DNA from: Verpa conica
Lineage: Eukaryota; Ascomycota; Pezizomycetes; Pezizales; Morchellaceae
DNA: 64,000 bases
Assembly (NCBI GenBank): GCA_033030425.1
Contig: JAUFSD010000023.1
Span: forward strand, 1,240,001 to 1,304,000
Direction of reading: 5' to 3'
Part shown: positions 36,947 to 47,487 of the stretch, piece by piece
Position numbering within the stretch: the stretch's first letter is position 1
Layout of the letters: every line of letters begins with the position of its first letter
Program-made: the position numbers and the translations under genes
The notes under the pieces: model-generated
Told to the model about the DNA's origin: nothing
Databases searched by the model: none
What the model saw: only the letters and a program-made list of their open reading frames with translations

Positions 36947-38467
36947 TTATAGGTTAATTATAGTAAATGGAGCAAGAAGACCATTTGAGAAATCTAGCAC
37001 ATTTTTTTGACTCTCTAACAAAGCGTCGTTTTCCGTTGGTGTAAGAACCGGCATATACCCGCGGTTATCTACAGCTTTAGTATCTGCCCCAGACTCCGTG
37101 AGTAGATCAATAAGCGCCATTCGCCATTCCGGAAAGCCACACCCATCAAACATCAGAAGAATACAGATATCCCCTGGATCTCCTAACATCCTCACGGCGA
37201 GGTGGAGTGCGGTCTCTCCTTGCTTATTTCGCGCATTGACATCCGCCCCATTCTCCAGTAATAACTTCAAAAGCCGCACATCTCCCGGCGGGTGGCTATA
37301 GAATGCCCAACTTTTACTATGGCGGTGGCATGTATTTACGCTAGAAACCAAGTGAAGCGCAGAATTGCCGTTATCGTCGAGGTGGTTGGCATCTGCGCCA
37401 TTCTCCAATAGGAACTGTGTCATTTCTAGATTTCTCGTCTCAATGACCATCTGTAACGGTGTTTGTCCATTATTGGATTGGTGGTTTATGTCCGCGCCAT
37501 TGTCAAGAAGTAGTCTGCAAGTTTCCAGTCTATTCTGTATCGCAGCGATCTGAAGTGGTGTCAGACCTTCTGAGTCTGTGGCGTCTAAATCTGCGCCGTT
37601 ATCGATGAGCCATTTGACAATACTGGTGGAAGCATAGGATACTGCCAAATGGATAATAGAGCAGGAAGCATCTTTGTAGTCATCCATGTATCTAAGTCTG
37701 TTTAAAGAGTGCTCTGAATCGTTGTCCATAGAGCAATATCCACTGAAGATTGACTCTTGCTCAGTCTCTAGTTTGTAATTCACATCTGCTCCAAGGGATA
37801 GGAAAAGCTGTAGCCAAATCTCGAGGCTAGCCTTAAGAAGATCGCTGTTTCTGAGCACGACGGAGAGTCCTTTATTGAGAGCCGATTTAAAGATATCTTC
37901 CCCGAAGGTCGCTTTTGTGTGAGTTAGGACGGTTTTGACCACTTCCGGTGTGCCGTGTAGGGTGGCCTCTTTAAGTATATGGATGCTGTAGCTCGATTTT
38001 GTAGATACAGTCTCGAGCACTAATCGAAGGAGTGCGTGGCGCTTTGTCTTGATGGCATAGTATAATGGCTGAGAATATCGAAAAAGCGACTCGTGAGTAT
38101 CCGGGTATGATGATTTGTAGGTAGGTTCCGTGACGAAATTATCCCTAACGTATACATCTACTCCCTGATCCATAACCAGGTCCAGATGCTCATCTTCATC
38201 TTTGGGGATATTCGGGTACGTCTGTACCCAGACGCCGTTTTCAATGAGGTATTTCGCGAAGGCTCGGTTACCCGTGAGGACTGCCCAGTAGAATGCTGCA
38301 TTGATATTGTAGAGCTCAGACGCAACAGTGTGGAGGAGAGGAGGAATGAGGAGGGAGAAACGTCGCGATGTAAGGATTAGGGAGTAGAGATCTGCAGCGG
38401 GGAGATAACCGCTAAACATGAGGATCAGCTCATTGGGGATTTCGTCTATTGACTTTTGGTCAGGCAT
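36947..38467 (-). CDS. F-box and ankyrin-repeat protein, 506 aa
   Basis: This is an intronless frame from an ATG at 38465-38467. Residues 5-45 form an F-box (IDEIPNELILMFSGYLPAADL...TSRRFS). Degenerate ankyrin units follow at about 55-230. Canonical ankyrin repeats cover about 270-475: IIHLAVSYASTSIVKWLIDN, GLTPLQIAAIQNRLETCRLL, GQTPLQMVIETRNLEMTQFL, then units ending LLLENGADVNARNKQGETALH and ESGADTKAVDNRGYMP. Fungal F-box/ankyrin proteins are thought to act as SCF substrate receptors. It is cytosolic or nuclear, with no signal peptide. It looks intact. Confidence 0.9.
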   Translation of the reverse strand: MPDQKSIDEIPNELILMFSGYLPAADLYSLILTSRRFSLLIPPLLHTVASELYNINAAFYWAVLTGNRAFAKYLIENGVWVQTYPNIPKDEDEHLDLVMDQGVDVYVRDNFVTEPTYKSSYPDTHESLFRYSQPLYYAIKTKRHALLRLVLETVSTKSSYSIHILKEATLHGTPEVVKTVLTHTKATFGEDIFKSALNKGLSVVLRNSDLLKASLEIWLQLFLSLGADVNYKLETEQESIFSGYCSMDNDSEHSLNRLRYMDDYKDASCSIIHLAVSYASTSIVKWLIDNGADLDATDSEGLTPLQIAAIQNRLETCRLLLDNGADINHQSNNGQTPLQMVIETRNLEMTQFLLENGADANHLDDNGNSALHLVSSVNTCHRHSKSWAFYSHPPGDVRLLKLLLENGADVNARNKQGETALHLAVRMLGDPGDICILLMFDGCGFPEWRMALIDLLTESGADTKAVDNRGYMPVLTPTENDALLESQKNVLDFSNGLLAPFTIINL

Positions 38468-38813
38468 TTTATTGTAGGGAGCAAGGGACTGATAGGCTGG
38501 GAGGGGGGGATTTTATAGCTATATAGCTAAGTTCACATGTGAGGATCCAGCCGATATCGAGCACACTTACCCATGAATACGCCAAGATATTGAAATATAG
38601 GCTATATTTTGCCGTTCTCAAGTGTTCAGCCACGTTCTGTAAGGATACACTTGAAGGGCAATACCTTTATTTTCTTATATAAAATACCTAGGAGCTGCTG
38701 AGCATATCCTTACAGGGCGAGTATACTATCCCTTAGACCGTCAACGGTCCCAAGCGGGACCGGTCGTTGCCACAACCCCCGATTTTCCAGCCTTGAAACC
38801 CAACCACTAGCTA
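38468..38813. other. Upstream region, no gene seen
   Basis: 5' flank of the F-box/ankyrin gene. It includes a CCGTCAACGGTCCC-type short palindromic tract near 38738-38765. Confidence 0.45.
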
Positions 38814-39267
38814 CAGTCACTAGCAAGAAGTCTTCGTGATTGGGGTAATACACACCAAAAGTACCCGATTTTCAGCCTTTTCCACCCAATAACACCACAA
38901 TTATTCTTAATTATAAAGCCATGGTAAAATTCTTGAGTATCTAGAGATACTAGTTCTACATTCTCAACCTTATAGAAAATAGTTCTGGGGAGGAATAAAA
39001 TATTCTGTGTGGAAAGCCTGTTGCTATGCAAGATTTGCTTGGGACCTAGAGGTATTCTTACAACCACAATATTCTGGACTTCCTAGGGCCCTAGAATAGC
39101 AATCAAAAAACTAGAAAAAAACCGGAAAAAACCTTTAACATACTCTTTATCTTCTCCCAAAATTATCCTAAGAGAAAAGTTCTGTTGTGGCTATGTGATA
39201 AAGGCTCCAAGTTGGTTATTTGTGGTATGTGCTGTATGCGATCACGAAGACTTCTTGCTAGCGACTG
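38814..39267. mobile_element. CAGTC-ended pogo-like MITE, 454 bp
   Basis: Terminal inverted repeats of about 27 bases start CAGTC(A/G)CTAGCAAGAAG at 38814 and end at 39267, with one mismatch. TA flanks both ends (38812-38813 and 39268-39269). The body is AT-rich and non-coding; the 86-codon minus frame inside is not gene-like. CAGT ends with a TA target fit pogo/Fot1-type elements. Confidence 0.75.
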
Positions 39268-39662
39268 TATATAACCCATTGGGTTTATAATGATAATGGT
39301 TTAGGTTATAGTCTAAATTTTCTAGCATAATTTCTGTAATATCTAGAGGCGTTGTGGTTGGGGTATGTCATTGAAAGACCGGTCTCAAACGGTTGCGTGT
39401 GGCAGTTTAGGGGATACTATCAATGTGCTGCCAAGCTGTCCTCCAAGTTGTGGGTTAGGGTTTTGTGTTATTCCTCACTAGTTCAAAGGTAATGGTGTGT
39501 TTTTTAATGAAAGTATCCAACGAAGATCTATATCTAGTCCCAATTTATCCCAGCCTCTATCCCAATGTTCTACCTTCCTAGTGTGTATCTTTTCCAGTAT
39601 CCTCCCCAGTGTCTATCCTTCCTAGCATCTTTCCTAGCCCCAGATAGTACTTACCACAAAAC
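39268..39662. other. Intergenic, no gene seen
   Basis: 3' flank of the bestrophin-like gene. A telomere-like GGGTTAGGG lies at about 39453-39461. Confidence 0.45.
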
Positions 39663-41209
39663 CTACACAAACGTAGCGACTGTGCTCACCGGCTCCGCCG
39701 ACAAACTCTGAAACGCCGCCCTCCCCATATCAATCAACTGGGACGGATCATATACCGGATGCAACGGCTCATGAATCCACTTCGAATAGTCCTTTCCGGG
39801 GCGCATCATGATATCTTGCAAGTCAAACGCAAGCAACATACAATACCTATCAAGGTCGAGATTATTCGGCCCCTCACCCCATGGCTACACACCCCACAGT
39901 CAGCAAACCGAAGTAATAAGTACTGAAGAAAAAAAGAGGTTAGGTTTGTTTTTCATAGCAGACGTTTTCAATCTCGAGTCCTACTTCGGATAGTGCGAAG
40001 AGAACATATGCGGTCAGCATCGTTACAGGGACCGTTGTCCAGCCTAGGGTCCGCCAGAGCTGGCTCGGGAGGACGAGGATGAAGATCCATACGATTCGCG
40101 AGATGGCGATGTTGTAGCCTAGTGGTATGGGCGTGCGGAGGAGTCGCTCACAGGAGGAGATGCACGATGTGAGGGTGTCCATGTATAGTAGGAGGTGGGT
40201 GAATACTTGTGTGTCAATTGGCCGTGTCTGGCGTACATGCTCAAGGTATGCTGAGATGTGCAATGTAATCTGTACAGGATGGTTTGTTGAGTCGGGGCCG
40301 GAGATCATGTGGTACTGTTGGTTAAGGGTAGTTAGTTACCGGTATACAGAGAAGTTGGATATATATAAAAAGTCATGCCGGAGTTGTGGTTAACGCGAAC
40401 ATGCGGTAGATGTGACAGTAGTTCCCTGAGCTCGTGAAGCTCGTCCCAGTCTCTCTGGCCTCGGAGATGGTGTTTCAGTGATACTGAGAAGGCATGAAGG
40501 AGGTTGATGGCTTCCTTTTTGGCGACGAGGTCGGACTTGTGCGTTTCTGGGTGCTCTTTTTGTGTTGGGATGTGTAGCCAGATGGTCCGTGCGATGTTAC
40601 GGGTTATGGCCGAAATCTTATCCCATTCGGTGCGGCCTTCCCACCAGCGGGCGTAGGCTGATTGCATGCGGAAGGAGATGGAGAGTGCAACGATGAATCT
40701 GGGGGTGTTAGTGTCATGGGAAAATTATAGGGGGGGTTGGTTATTTGAATAATAGAGGGGATTATAGCATATATGGGAAAGGCTGGTTTAGTAATTTAAG
40801 AACACCAAGATTATAAAGAAATAGGTGGATGAAAGATAGAAGATTAACAGTATTGAAGGTCTAACAAATGAAATTGAACGGGAAGAGGGAAGACGTGAGA
40901 AGCTTACCCAAATACAGGGAATAGAATCGGTGTATGGAGAGAGTATTTCTCGTTGACATCAGCGGAAAGGTAGCATATCAAAGCGGCAACACCCCCGGAT
41001 ACAATAATCTACCACAACCAATATCAGCAACAATTCACTGGAAGATATGATAAGGCACTGAATCGGAAACATACCTGAGGGAGGTGAATCCCGCCACCAT
41101 GCATCCGCAGCGAGTACGGAACCCAGGTGTACTTTTTTTTATTCATCTGCATTCCCCTCCAGTTCGCATCGTGAAACGACCGGCGTGGATGGTGGTGATG
41201 GGAACGCAT
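39663..41209 (-). CDS. Bestrophin-like (UPF0187) anion channel, 370 aa
   Basis: Exons are 41075-41209, 40908-41008, 40395-40698, 39964-40314 and 39663-39884. The ATG at 41207-41209 was chosen because the longer frame begins with GTG. The protein shows the family pattern: SFRMQSAYARWWEGRTEWDK in the middle, CERLLRTPIPLGYNI, a hydrophobic stretch, EVGLEIENPWGEGPNNLDLD and a RYC segment. Fungal members of this bestrophin-related family are predicted chloride or anion channels of the plasma membrane or mitochondrial envelope; function here is inferred. The donor after exon 3 is weak, and 40401 is an alternative end. The third intron has a good TAACTAAC branch. Confidence 0.88.
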
Positions 41210-42458
41210 CTTTATTTCAAGAGTTTTAAAGCGAACCACAGGCTGCTATGCCTCGCTTGACGATCGATCCCTGTACCGTATCGTGATGTCAACTAATGTA
41301 GCAGGTATTGCTTGAATGATAGTTGCATGCAGATATTATTTGTGGAGTCTCGTATGACAGTGTAGGGCTGCATAGGGACGGGACGGGGCAGAGGGGGGTG
41401 CTGAGTAGGTTTTGTACCCGGAGGGGAGAGGAGAGAAGGATCCTCTCACACAAAGGAGTCGTATGTTTTTTGCATTACTCCAACATTTTGGCAGATTCCC
41501 ACATTTCAGGAGCGAATTAACAGCGCTGATCCATGATTCTCGGGCCGGCAGCCAGGGGGCGCAGTGAATGATAATCAAATTGATTAAGTGAGGGAATTGT
41601 GTGGATACAGTCTGTGGATGGATCAGAGGTAGGGTTAGGGGGTGTTGTTTAGATGGCATCATATATGAGCGAGAGAAAGTCCATCTCACTTTGTGATAAC
41701 TCTGAGATGGTGGTTGTCTTTGTCAGCAAGACCAAGACCCTTTGCATGTGACGGCTCTAGGACAAGAGGCTGAAAAGTGTCAGGGTCAAGTTAGTCTGTC
41801 TTGGTGTCTACATAATGTATGTGGTAGTCTGCTGTCTGTCTTGTGTCTAATCCCCAGTCTCCTAATCCCAGTCTCCTAATCCCCCTAGTCTACCGGTACT
41901 GCATTCGCTTCTCGGCAGAACTCCCGTGTCTCTGCCTCCCCCCCCCCCGCTGGTGCTAGATATACTCTACCCCTCCGTCCTTTCCCGTCCTAGAAACTCC
42001 ACCCAACTCAACTCTGGTAACCGAGAAATTGATTGCCACGCGTAGTCAACACCATCTAGAGAGCATCGACATTTGTCCACCTATCCAATCCCTTTCCCCA
42101 CAACTTTATCCTCGCTTGGACTAAACTTCTACAGCTGCATTTTCCCCACCGCCTGCTATCTAGACTAACGCTTCACTCCCTTTCCGTGCGTTTCGGATCT
42201 TCTCCACTTTATCTCTGTGAATTCCGTAAGTACTGTGGGCTGTCCATTAAATACGAGTCTTGATCCAACATGACTTCTGTGCTGAGTATCCCATCTTGCA
42301 AGTTACGAGTTCCCATTGCATTCAGCTCTAAAGGGTCCACTTCTTTAGCAGTTTTTTGAACTTTACCGCTAGACTTGACTAGGCTCGTCCCCTCCGAATT
42401 GGTGAACCGCAGAGCCTTCACCTCAACACAACATCCTAGGTCTTCTATAGTGTCTGAG
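41210..42458. other. Divergent intergenic region
   Basis: Between the bestrophin-like gene (-) and the MFS gene (+), so it holds both promoters. It contains a telomere-like GGGTTAGGG at 41632-41640, a C-run at 41939-41949 and pyrimidine-rich sequence at 41900-42200 of the type common in fungal leaders. No gene is supported. Confidence 0.5.
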
Positions 42459-44331
42459 ATGCCCGGATTCTTTCAGGACATCGTGAAAAACGCGTCTTCC
42501 ACCCCACAAATTCCAGAAGTGAATGAATCATCACCTCTACTACAACACGATGCACCAAAGGTCCCTTACGTGAGTGAAGCAGAGCTCATCTCTGAAGAAC
42601 TTGGGGTGGCGAATCAGGATAAATTTCCTACAGCCCAACTCTGTGTCCTCGGTATGTCGAATTGACCTTTCCCCATCACTTTGCGGGGTGCTAACATGAT
42701 CTCTAGCATTTGTCCGAATCATTGAGCCCATAACATTCACTTCCGTGCTCCCCTACATTTACGCTCAAACCGTTTACCTCCTCTCGGGCAGTGGCCCTTC
42801 CGGAAAGGAATCTTCAATTGCCCTCTATTCTGCACTCCTAATCTCCTCGTTTGCGTTCAGTGAAACACTCACCTCTCACTTGTGGGGCCGTCTTTCGGAC
42901 ACTTATGGACGAAAGCCGGTGATCATTGTCGGCCTCACCGGCAGTGCTGTTTCACTAATTCTCTACGGGTTCTCGACTAATATAGCACTCGCAATGACAG
43001 CGAGGATTATCGGGGGCCTGCTTAATGGCAATGTTGGAGTCCTGCAGACAGCCGTGATGGAGCTTACCGGTTCGCGCGAGGACTGGAGGGCAAAGGGACA
43101 GCTTGTGTTGCCCTTTGTGTGGTGTTTGGGAAGTATCATTGGGCCGGCTATCGGAGGTGGATTATCCCCAAATGCCCCCTGCAATGAAGAAATGATATGT
43201 GGTTCTAGCCTTCCAGGTGCAGGGTTGTTGGAGAGGCACCCATATGCACTGCCAAACATAATTTGTGCTCTCGTCGCAGTTTTAGGCATTGCTGTAGGGT
43301 GGCTGTGGATGGAGGAGACCAATCAACGGGTTAAGGACTCGAAACAGACGCTCGATAGTGGGCTTCTTGTTGGCGAGTATCTCCTTGGCGGCCCGAGGAG
43401 ATTTTTGTCACGGCTCATGAAACGATGTGATTATACCTCTCGCAAACTGGCAGCAAACTCGCAGCCTGAAATTTCTGAGCCCTCAAAGGAAGCCTCCGAG
43501 GATGTTCCAGAATTTTGTGATACTATTAGTTGCTATGAAAATACCGCCCTTACAACAGCAAATCCGTCTTCCTCGACATCGATGTACCGGTCACTCTCTG
43601 CAATCGACTCCTGCACCTCGCTTCCTTCGCAGATCAAAGATTCCTCAAAGTCAATACATACACCCTCGTTTTACCTTCTCATGACCACCTTCTTCATCTT
43701 ATATTACCACACAACTGCCTTCGAGCACCTCCTCGCCATCTTTCTCCAGTCCCGTCTCCCACCACTCTTTCCTATGCCTGAGGACCAAACACCACTCGGC
43801 GAAGGCTTCGGATTTACAACACGGCTAATGGGACTCCTCTTCCTCATACAGGGGATTTTCCAGATGAGTATCCAGTTCGTCGCATTCCCGTTCTTGAATA
43901 AACGTTTTTCAAAAATGGGGATCTACGTTACTACCCTTGCCATCTACCCACTTTTCTACTTCCTCATCCCACTCTTAGTCCTTCTACCTCCAAATTCAAT
44001 TGTGTTCTGGATCTGTCTGTCAATGCTACTTACAGTGAAGATTGTGCTGGAGATTACGAGTTACCCCGCGTTGTTTATGGTGCTTTATGACTTTGCTGCT
44101 GACTCCCCAGATGGTATGGGGTGTGTATATGGTCTTAGCGCAGCAATTGCTGGAGCAGCTAAAGGCGTGGGGCCCGTGGTTACAGGGGCAGTGTGGAAGA
44201 TGGGTATGTCATGGGGTGGTGTAGGGCTGGCATGGTGGGTGCTGAGCATGTTGAGCGTTGTTGGAGTGGGTATTGCAGCACATTTAAGGGTTTCCGGAAT
44301 GGGGAAAGGAAAGGGTGTTGCTTTGGGGTAG
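42459..44331 (+). CDS. MFS transporter, ZIFL/DHA1-like, 605 aa
   Basis: Exons are 42459-42651 and 42707-44331, joined by a 55-base GTATGT...GCTAACATG...TAG intron. A hydrophilic N-terminus has an acidic dileucine-like ESSPLLQ. It is followed by FVRIIEPITFTSVLPYIYAQ (TM1) and the MFS signature HLWGRLSDTYGRKPVI between TM2 and TM3. A long central loop (about 225-320) separates two halves of about six membrane segments. The layout matches the fungal and plant zinc-induced-facilitator-like group, whose members export small molecules or cations with protons. The substrate is not determinable. A Cys-containing insert (APCNEEMICGSS) between TM5 and TM6 is unusual and keeps frame. Confidence 0.9.
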
Positions 44332-45124
44332 ATTATCATTTAGTCTTTAGTTTGATGCCTGAAATTAGAGTGCCCCTCCCTCCCCTTATCTATTTTGTAT
44401 ATGATATTTCCTGTTTATAACCTGAGTAGTATTTTGAGTCAGAGTAGTTTAGTTCAGATATGCAAGCCTGGATAAAAGTTCATGTACTGTACCTAAAATC
44501 GAATTATTTCCTAAAAATAATTTCCCGAGCCAAAGTTTTAGCCAGGGGATGTTCCAAGCTTGACAGTGTCTGTTGTTAGGTAAATACTCACAGCTTACTT
44601 TTGATGTTTTATCCTACAAGTTGGGATAAGAAATACTGGGGTTGAATTAGGGTATAGTATGTGCATTAGCTGTAGGTTTGGGCTGTAGGTCGTTGCAGGG
44701 TATAGGAACAGGGGTTGTCGAGTAGATTAAACGGCATTTAGAGGATATTATTTAGATTATATAATGTATATTAAGACCTTTCTGTAACGTCTATTATTAG
44801 TATCAGATGTAGAGTAAAGCTATATCATCACAAGGGTATTCATGGCCTCCCCAGAGGGTTCGGGTTGCCTAGCTCATAATTAGCTACTGTTAAGTTTACC
44901 ACAATAATGTAGGGGGTATTACCCATAGCATAGTATAAAATGCTAAAGGTGAAAGCAGGAACTAAGTGGTGGAACTGGGAGTGTTAGAAGGCATTCTTTT
45001 AATTAGTCTTGCTGTATGGGTGTCGGGGGTTACGTTATCATAAGTATAAGAGTTGTCATTCGAGTATACCTTATGGAGGTCAAATTCTTAAAGGTGAGTG
45101 GGTTTCTGTACATTTTGTGACTTT
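44332..45124. other. Intergenic, no gene seen
   Basis: 3' flank of the MFS gene and AT-rich DNA up to the target duplication of the next element. Confidence 0.5.
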
Positions 45125-45132
45125 TTTGCTAC

Positions 45133-45622
45133 TAGTGTGGTCCACGAGGCCGAGGCGCCTCGGGCCTCGCCTTGAGGTATCGGCCTCGAGGAGGCGCAAG
45201 GCCGGGGGGCCACGAGGTCGAGGTACCTCGAGGCTTCTCTCTGGGCTCGCCTCGAGGTGGCTCGAGGTAAATAATAATAAATTAAATAAAAGATTACAGA
45301 CTCTAGTAGGAGTAAAATAGGTTACCTTGGTCATTCCCACCACAATTCATCACCCACTATTAGTGAGCTTGATTCAAAGGCCATAAAATAGGTAATAGGG
45401 TAGTAGGTAATAGCAGGGAACTACAATAAAATACTCTGTAGTGGAGTATTTAATAGCTCTTAAATTATTACTAAAAATAATTCTATGCCTCAAGGCTCCT
45501 CGAGGTACCTCGAGGCCAGACTCCTAATACCCAAGGCGAGCCAAAGCCAGAGGCCTACAAAGCCGAGGCACCTCGAGACCACCTCCCCTACCTTGCCTCG
45601 AGCGGCCTCGTGGACCACACTA
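45133..45622. mobile_element. hAT-type MITE, copy 1 (490 bp)
   Basis: Ends are inverted repeats TAGTGTGGTCCACGAGGC and its complement (18 bases). A perfect 8-base target duplication TTTGCTAC lies at 45125-45132 and 45623-45630. Subterminal DNA is packed with CCTCGAGG palindromes while the core is AT-rich. An 8-base duplication is the hAT hallmark. The open frames across it (45009-45343) are composition artefacts. It lies about 430 bases upstream of the lectin ATG. Confidence 0.92.
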
Positions 45623-45923
45623 TTTGCTACTGTAAATCATTGGTAGGGCATGGGACAAGTATAGTTGATTATAATGTGGTAAGGTATGCGGTATGGGGAT
45701 CGAGTGAGGGCACGTATTCACAGATAAGTCGTACAGGCTAAGTCGTTCTCCGTGTTAATTCTTATATCCTTATCTTCTATATTTACTAAATAGTGTTTAT
45801 TTGCGGCTTTGGTTCCTTGTGGGTGAGTGTGTATTTCATATCATCTCGGCGTATTCCTCAAACTAACACCCGCTAATCAGCAATAACTCTATATTAGTAA
45901 TATAGCCTCAGGCATACCATTTC

Positions 45924-45932
45924 TATAAAAAG
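45924..45932 (+). promoter_or_regulatory. TATA box of the H-type lectin gene
   Basis: TATAAAAAG occurs about 125 bases before the lectin ATG, a usual spacing in fungi. Function is inferred from position and sequence. Confidence 0.55.
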
Positions 45933-46051
45933 GCCTTTATCAATAACCTTCTCAACCCCGTTTTTCTTCTTCAGCCCCACCCCAGGCTCTCCGTCTAGAT
46001 TGCATACAATCAAAGTTATTCGTCTCAACTAAATAATATCGCGTTTAAGCT

Positions 46052-47487
46052 ATGTCTACCCATAAGGACCTACCATTATATGACCCACCATCCTATGTCC
46101 CCGCAGCATACCTTGTCACAGGCTCACTTCTAACTGCCCCGCAGCTTGTCTCTCAATTTCAAGGCTTGTTCCCCTCTATATCTCGTACGCTTTAGCTCCA
46201 TCACTAACCTTCACCCTATAGAATTTCGTGATAACCTTAAATATGTCTCGACTGCGCCCGAACTTGTCTTTGAGCGTTTAATTGCCAATGTACGGTATAA
46301 GTTCTAGCTTAAATTCTATAGGTACTGAATGGTATAATTATGTTTAGTTGAATGAGGCATGCAAAGCTGGCCTTGATCTGGAGCGCCAGCAGTATGCTGC
46401 CGCCCTTAAGAAGCTTGAATTATCAAATGACCAACTTAAAAAGGAGATCGCGGAACTGAAAGGGGTAGCACCTAAGGATTCAGGCTCGGAGCAGGCCTTA
46501 AAAACCCTAGGTTCGTCTCCTAGCTATCGCGCCCCAGGTTTCCTAAGTCTTTTCCCGGCGCCTGGTTCCATATCGCTTTATTCATCCCCGAAGGCTTGCT
46601 CTGAACCGGAGGCATCTGACACTGCCGCTAAAGTGAAGCCCCCAAAGAACCCGGCTATCGGAAAGTTTCACACCAATGAACTGCGATCATGGAGGGAGCC
46701 GCGTGTGGAAACCTGGAAGGTAGCCTCATTTGCTACCAAATATTCTGCACCGCCAGGCCTCCCTGTAGGGCTTACGGCAATAGATATCAGTTATCATGAT
46801 AACCCCCGCGTCAGTTCCTACGCAAATAATATAAAAGGAGACCGCTGTGATATCCATCTCGACACCTGGGAGACAACAACGCTGTATGGAGCTGGTTGTA
46901 CATGGTTGGAAATCGAGGCTAATGATCCGGACTTTCAATTCGGAAGTTATAACATCAGCGAAGACCACCCGTGGTATCGGCCCCAGACCCTTAATTCACG
47001 AAAAATAACTTTCCAGCATAGATTTTCTTCACCGCCGGCCGTGGTCGTCTTCTTGAGCGCGTTAGATATGAAGCGTGGGAAGCACTGGCGCTTGACATCA
47101 TTCGCGACCGATATTACCGCAACTGGATTCACTATTCATATTGACACTTGGGAAGACTCGGTGCTGTACTCTGGAGTTGCAACGTGGATTGCTTATCCAG
47201 CGGATAGAGAGGGGGTCTATAGTGGCACTTTCAGTACCAAGGATTTCCGCACGTGGCTGAATCCTCAGCTCTACAATAGTAGATATGTGAAGTTTGGCAA
47301 AGGTGTTTTTTCAGCTACACCCCGGGTTTTTTTAGCAATACGCGAGATTGATATCGACCAAGGACGTAACCTGCGGCTCAATATAAAGAGTTCTAATGTC
47401 AGCGCTGCTGGGATGACGTGGCATCTAGATGGTTGGGAGGATACAATTGTATATGGTGCAGCGGGTTCTTATATTGCTCTTAGTTGA
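46052..47487 (+). CDS. Triple H-type lectin domain protein, 446 aa
   Basis: Exons are 46052-46184, 46222-46289 and 46348-47487; short introns (37 and 58 bases) keep frame. The third exon begins with TTG, so a start inside it is unlikely. Residues 1-67 carry LPLYDPPSYVPAAYL and a helical segment. A coiled coil follows at about 77-107 (LERQQYAAALKKLELSNDQL). A Ser/Pro linker leads to three tandem H-type lectin domains at about 172-257, 265-350 and 355-446. Each has the W...P / F...PP.V.....D / ...IHLDTWED....YG pattern. H-type lectins bind GalNAc-like sugars in animals and slime moulds. There is no signal peptide, so it is probably cytosolic. A recognition or defence role is inference. Confidence 0.88.

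Noticed and set aside
45009..45343. Arg/Gly-rich open frames on both strands
   Set aside because: They fall in the GC-rich palindromic end of the hAT-type MITE and reflect CCTCGAGG repeats.
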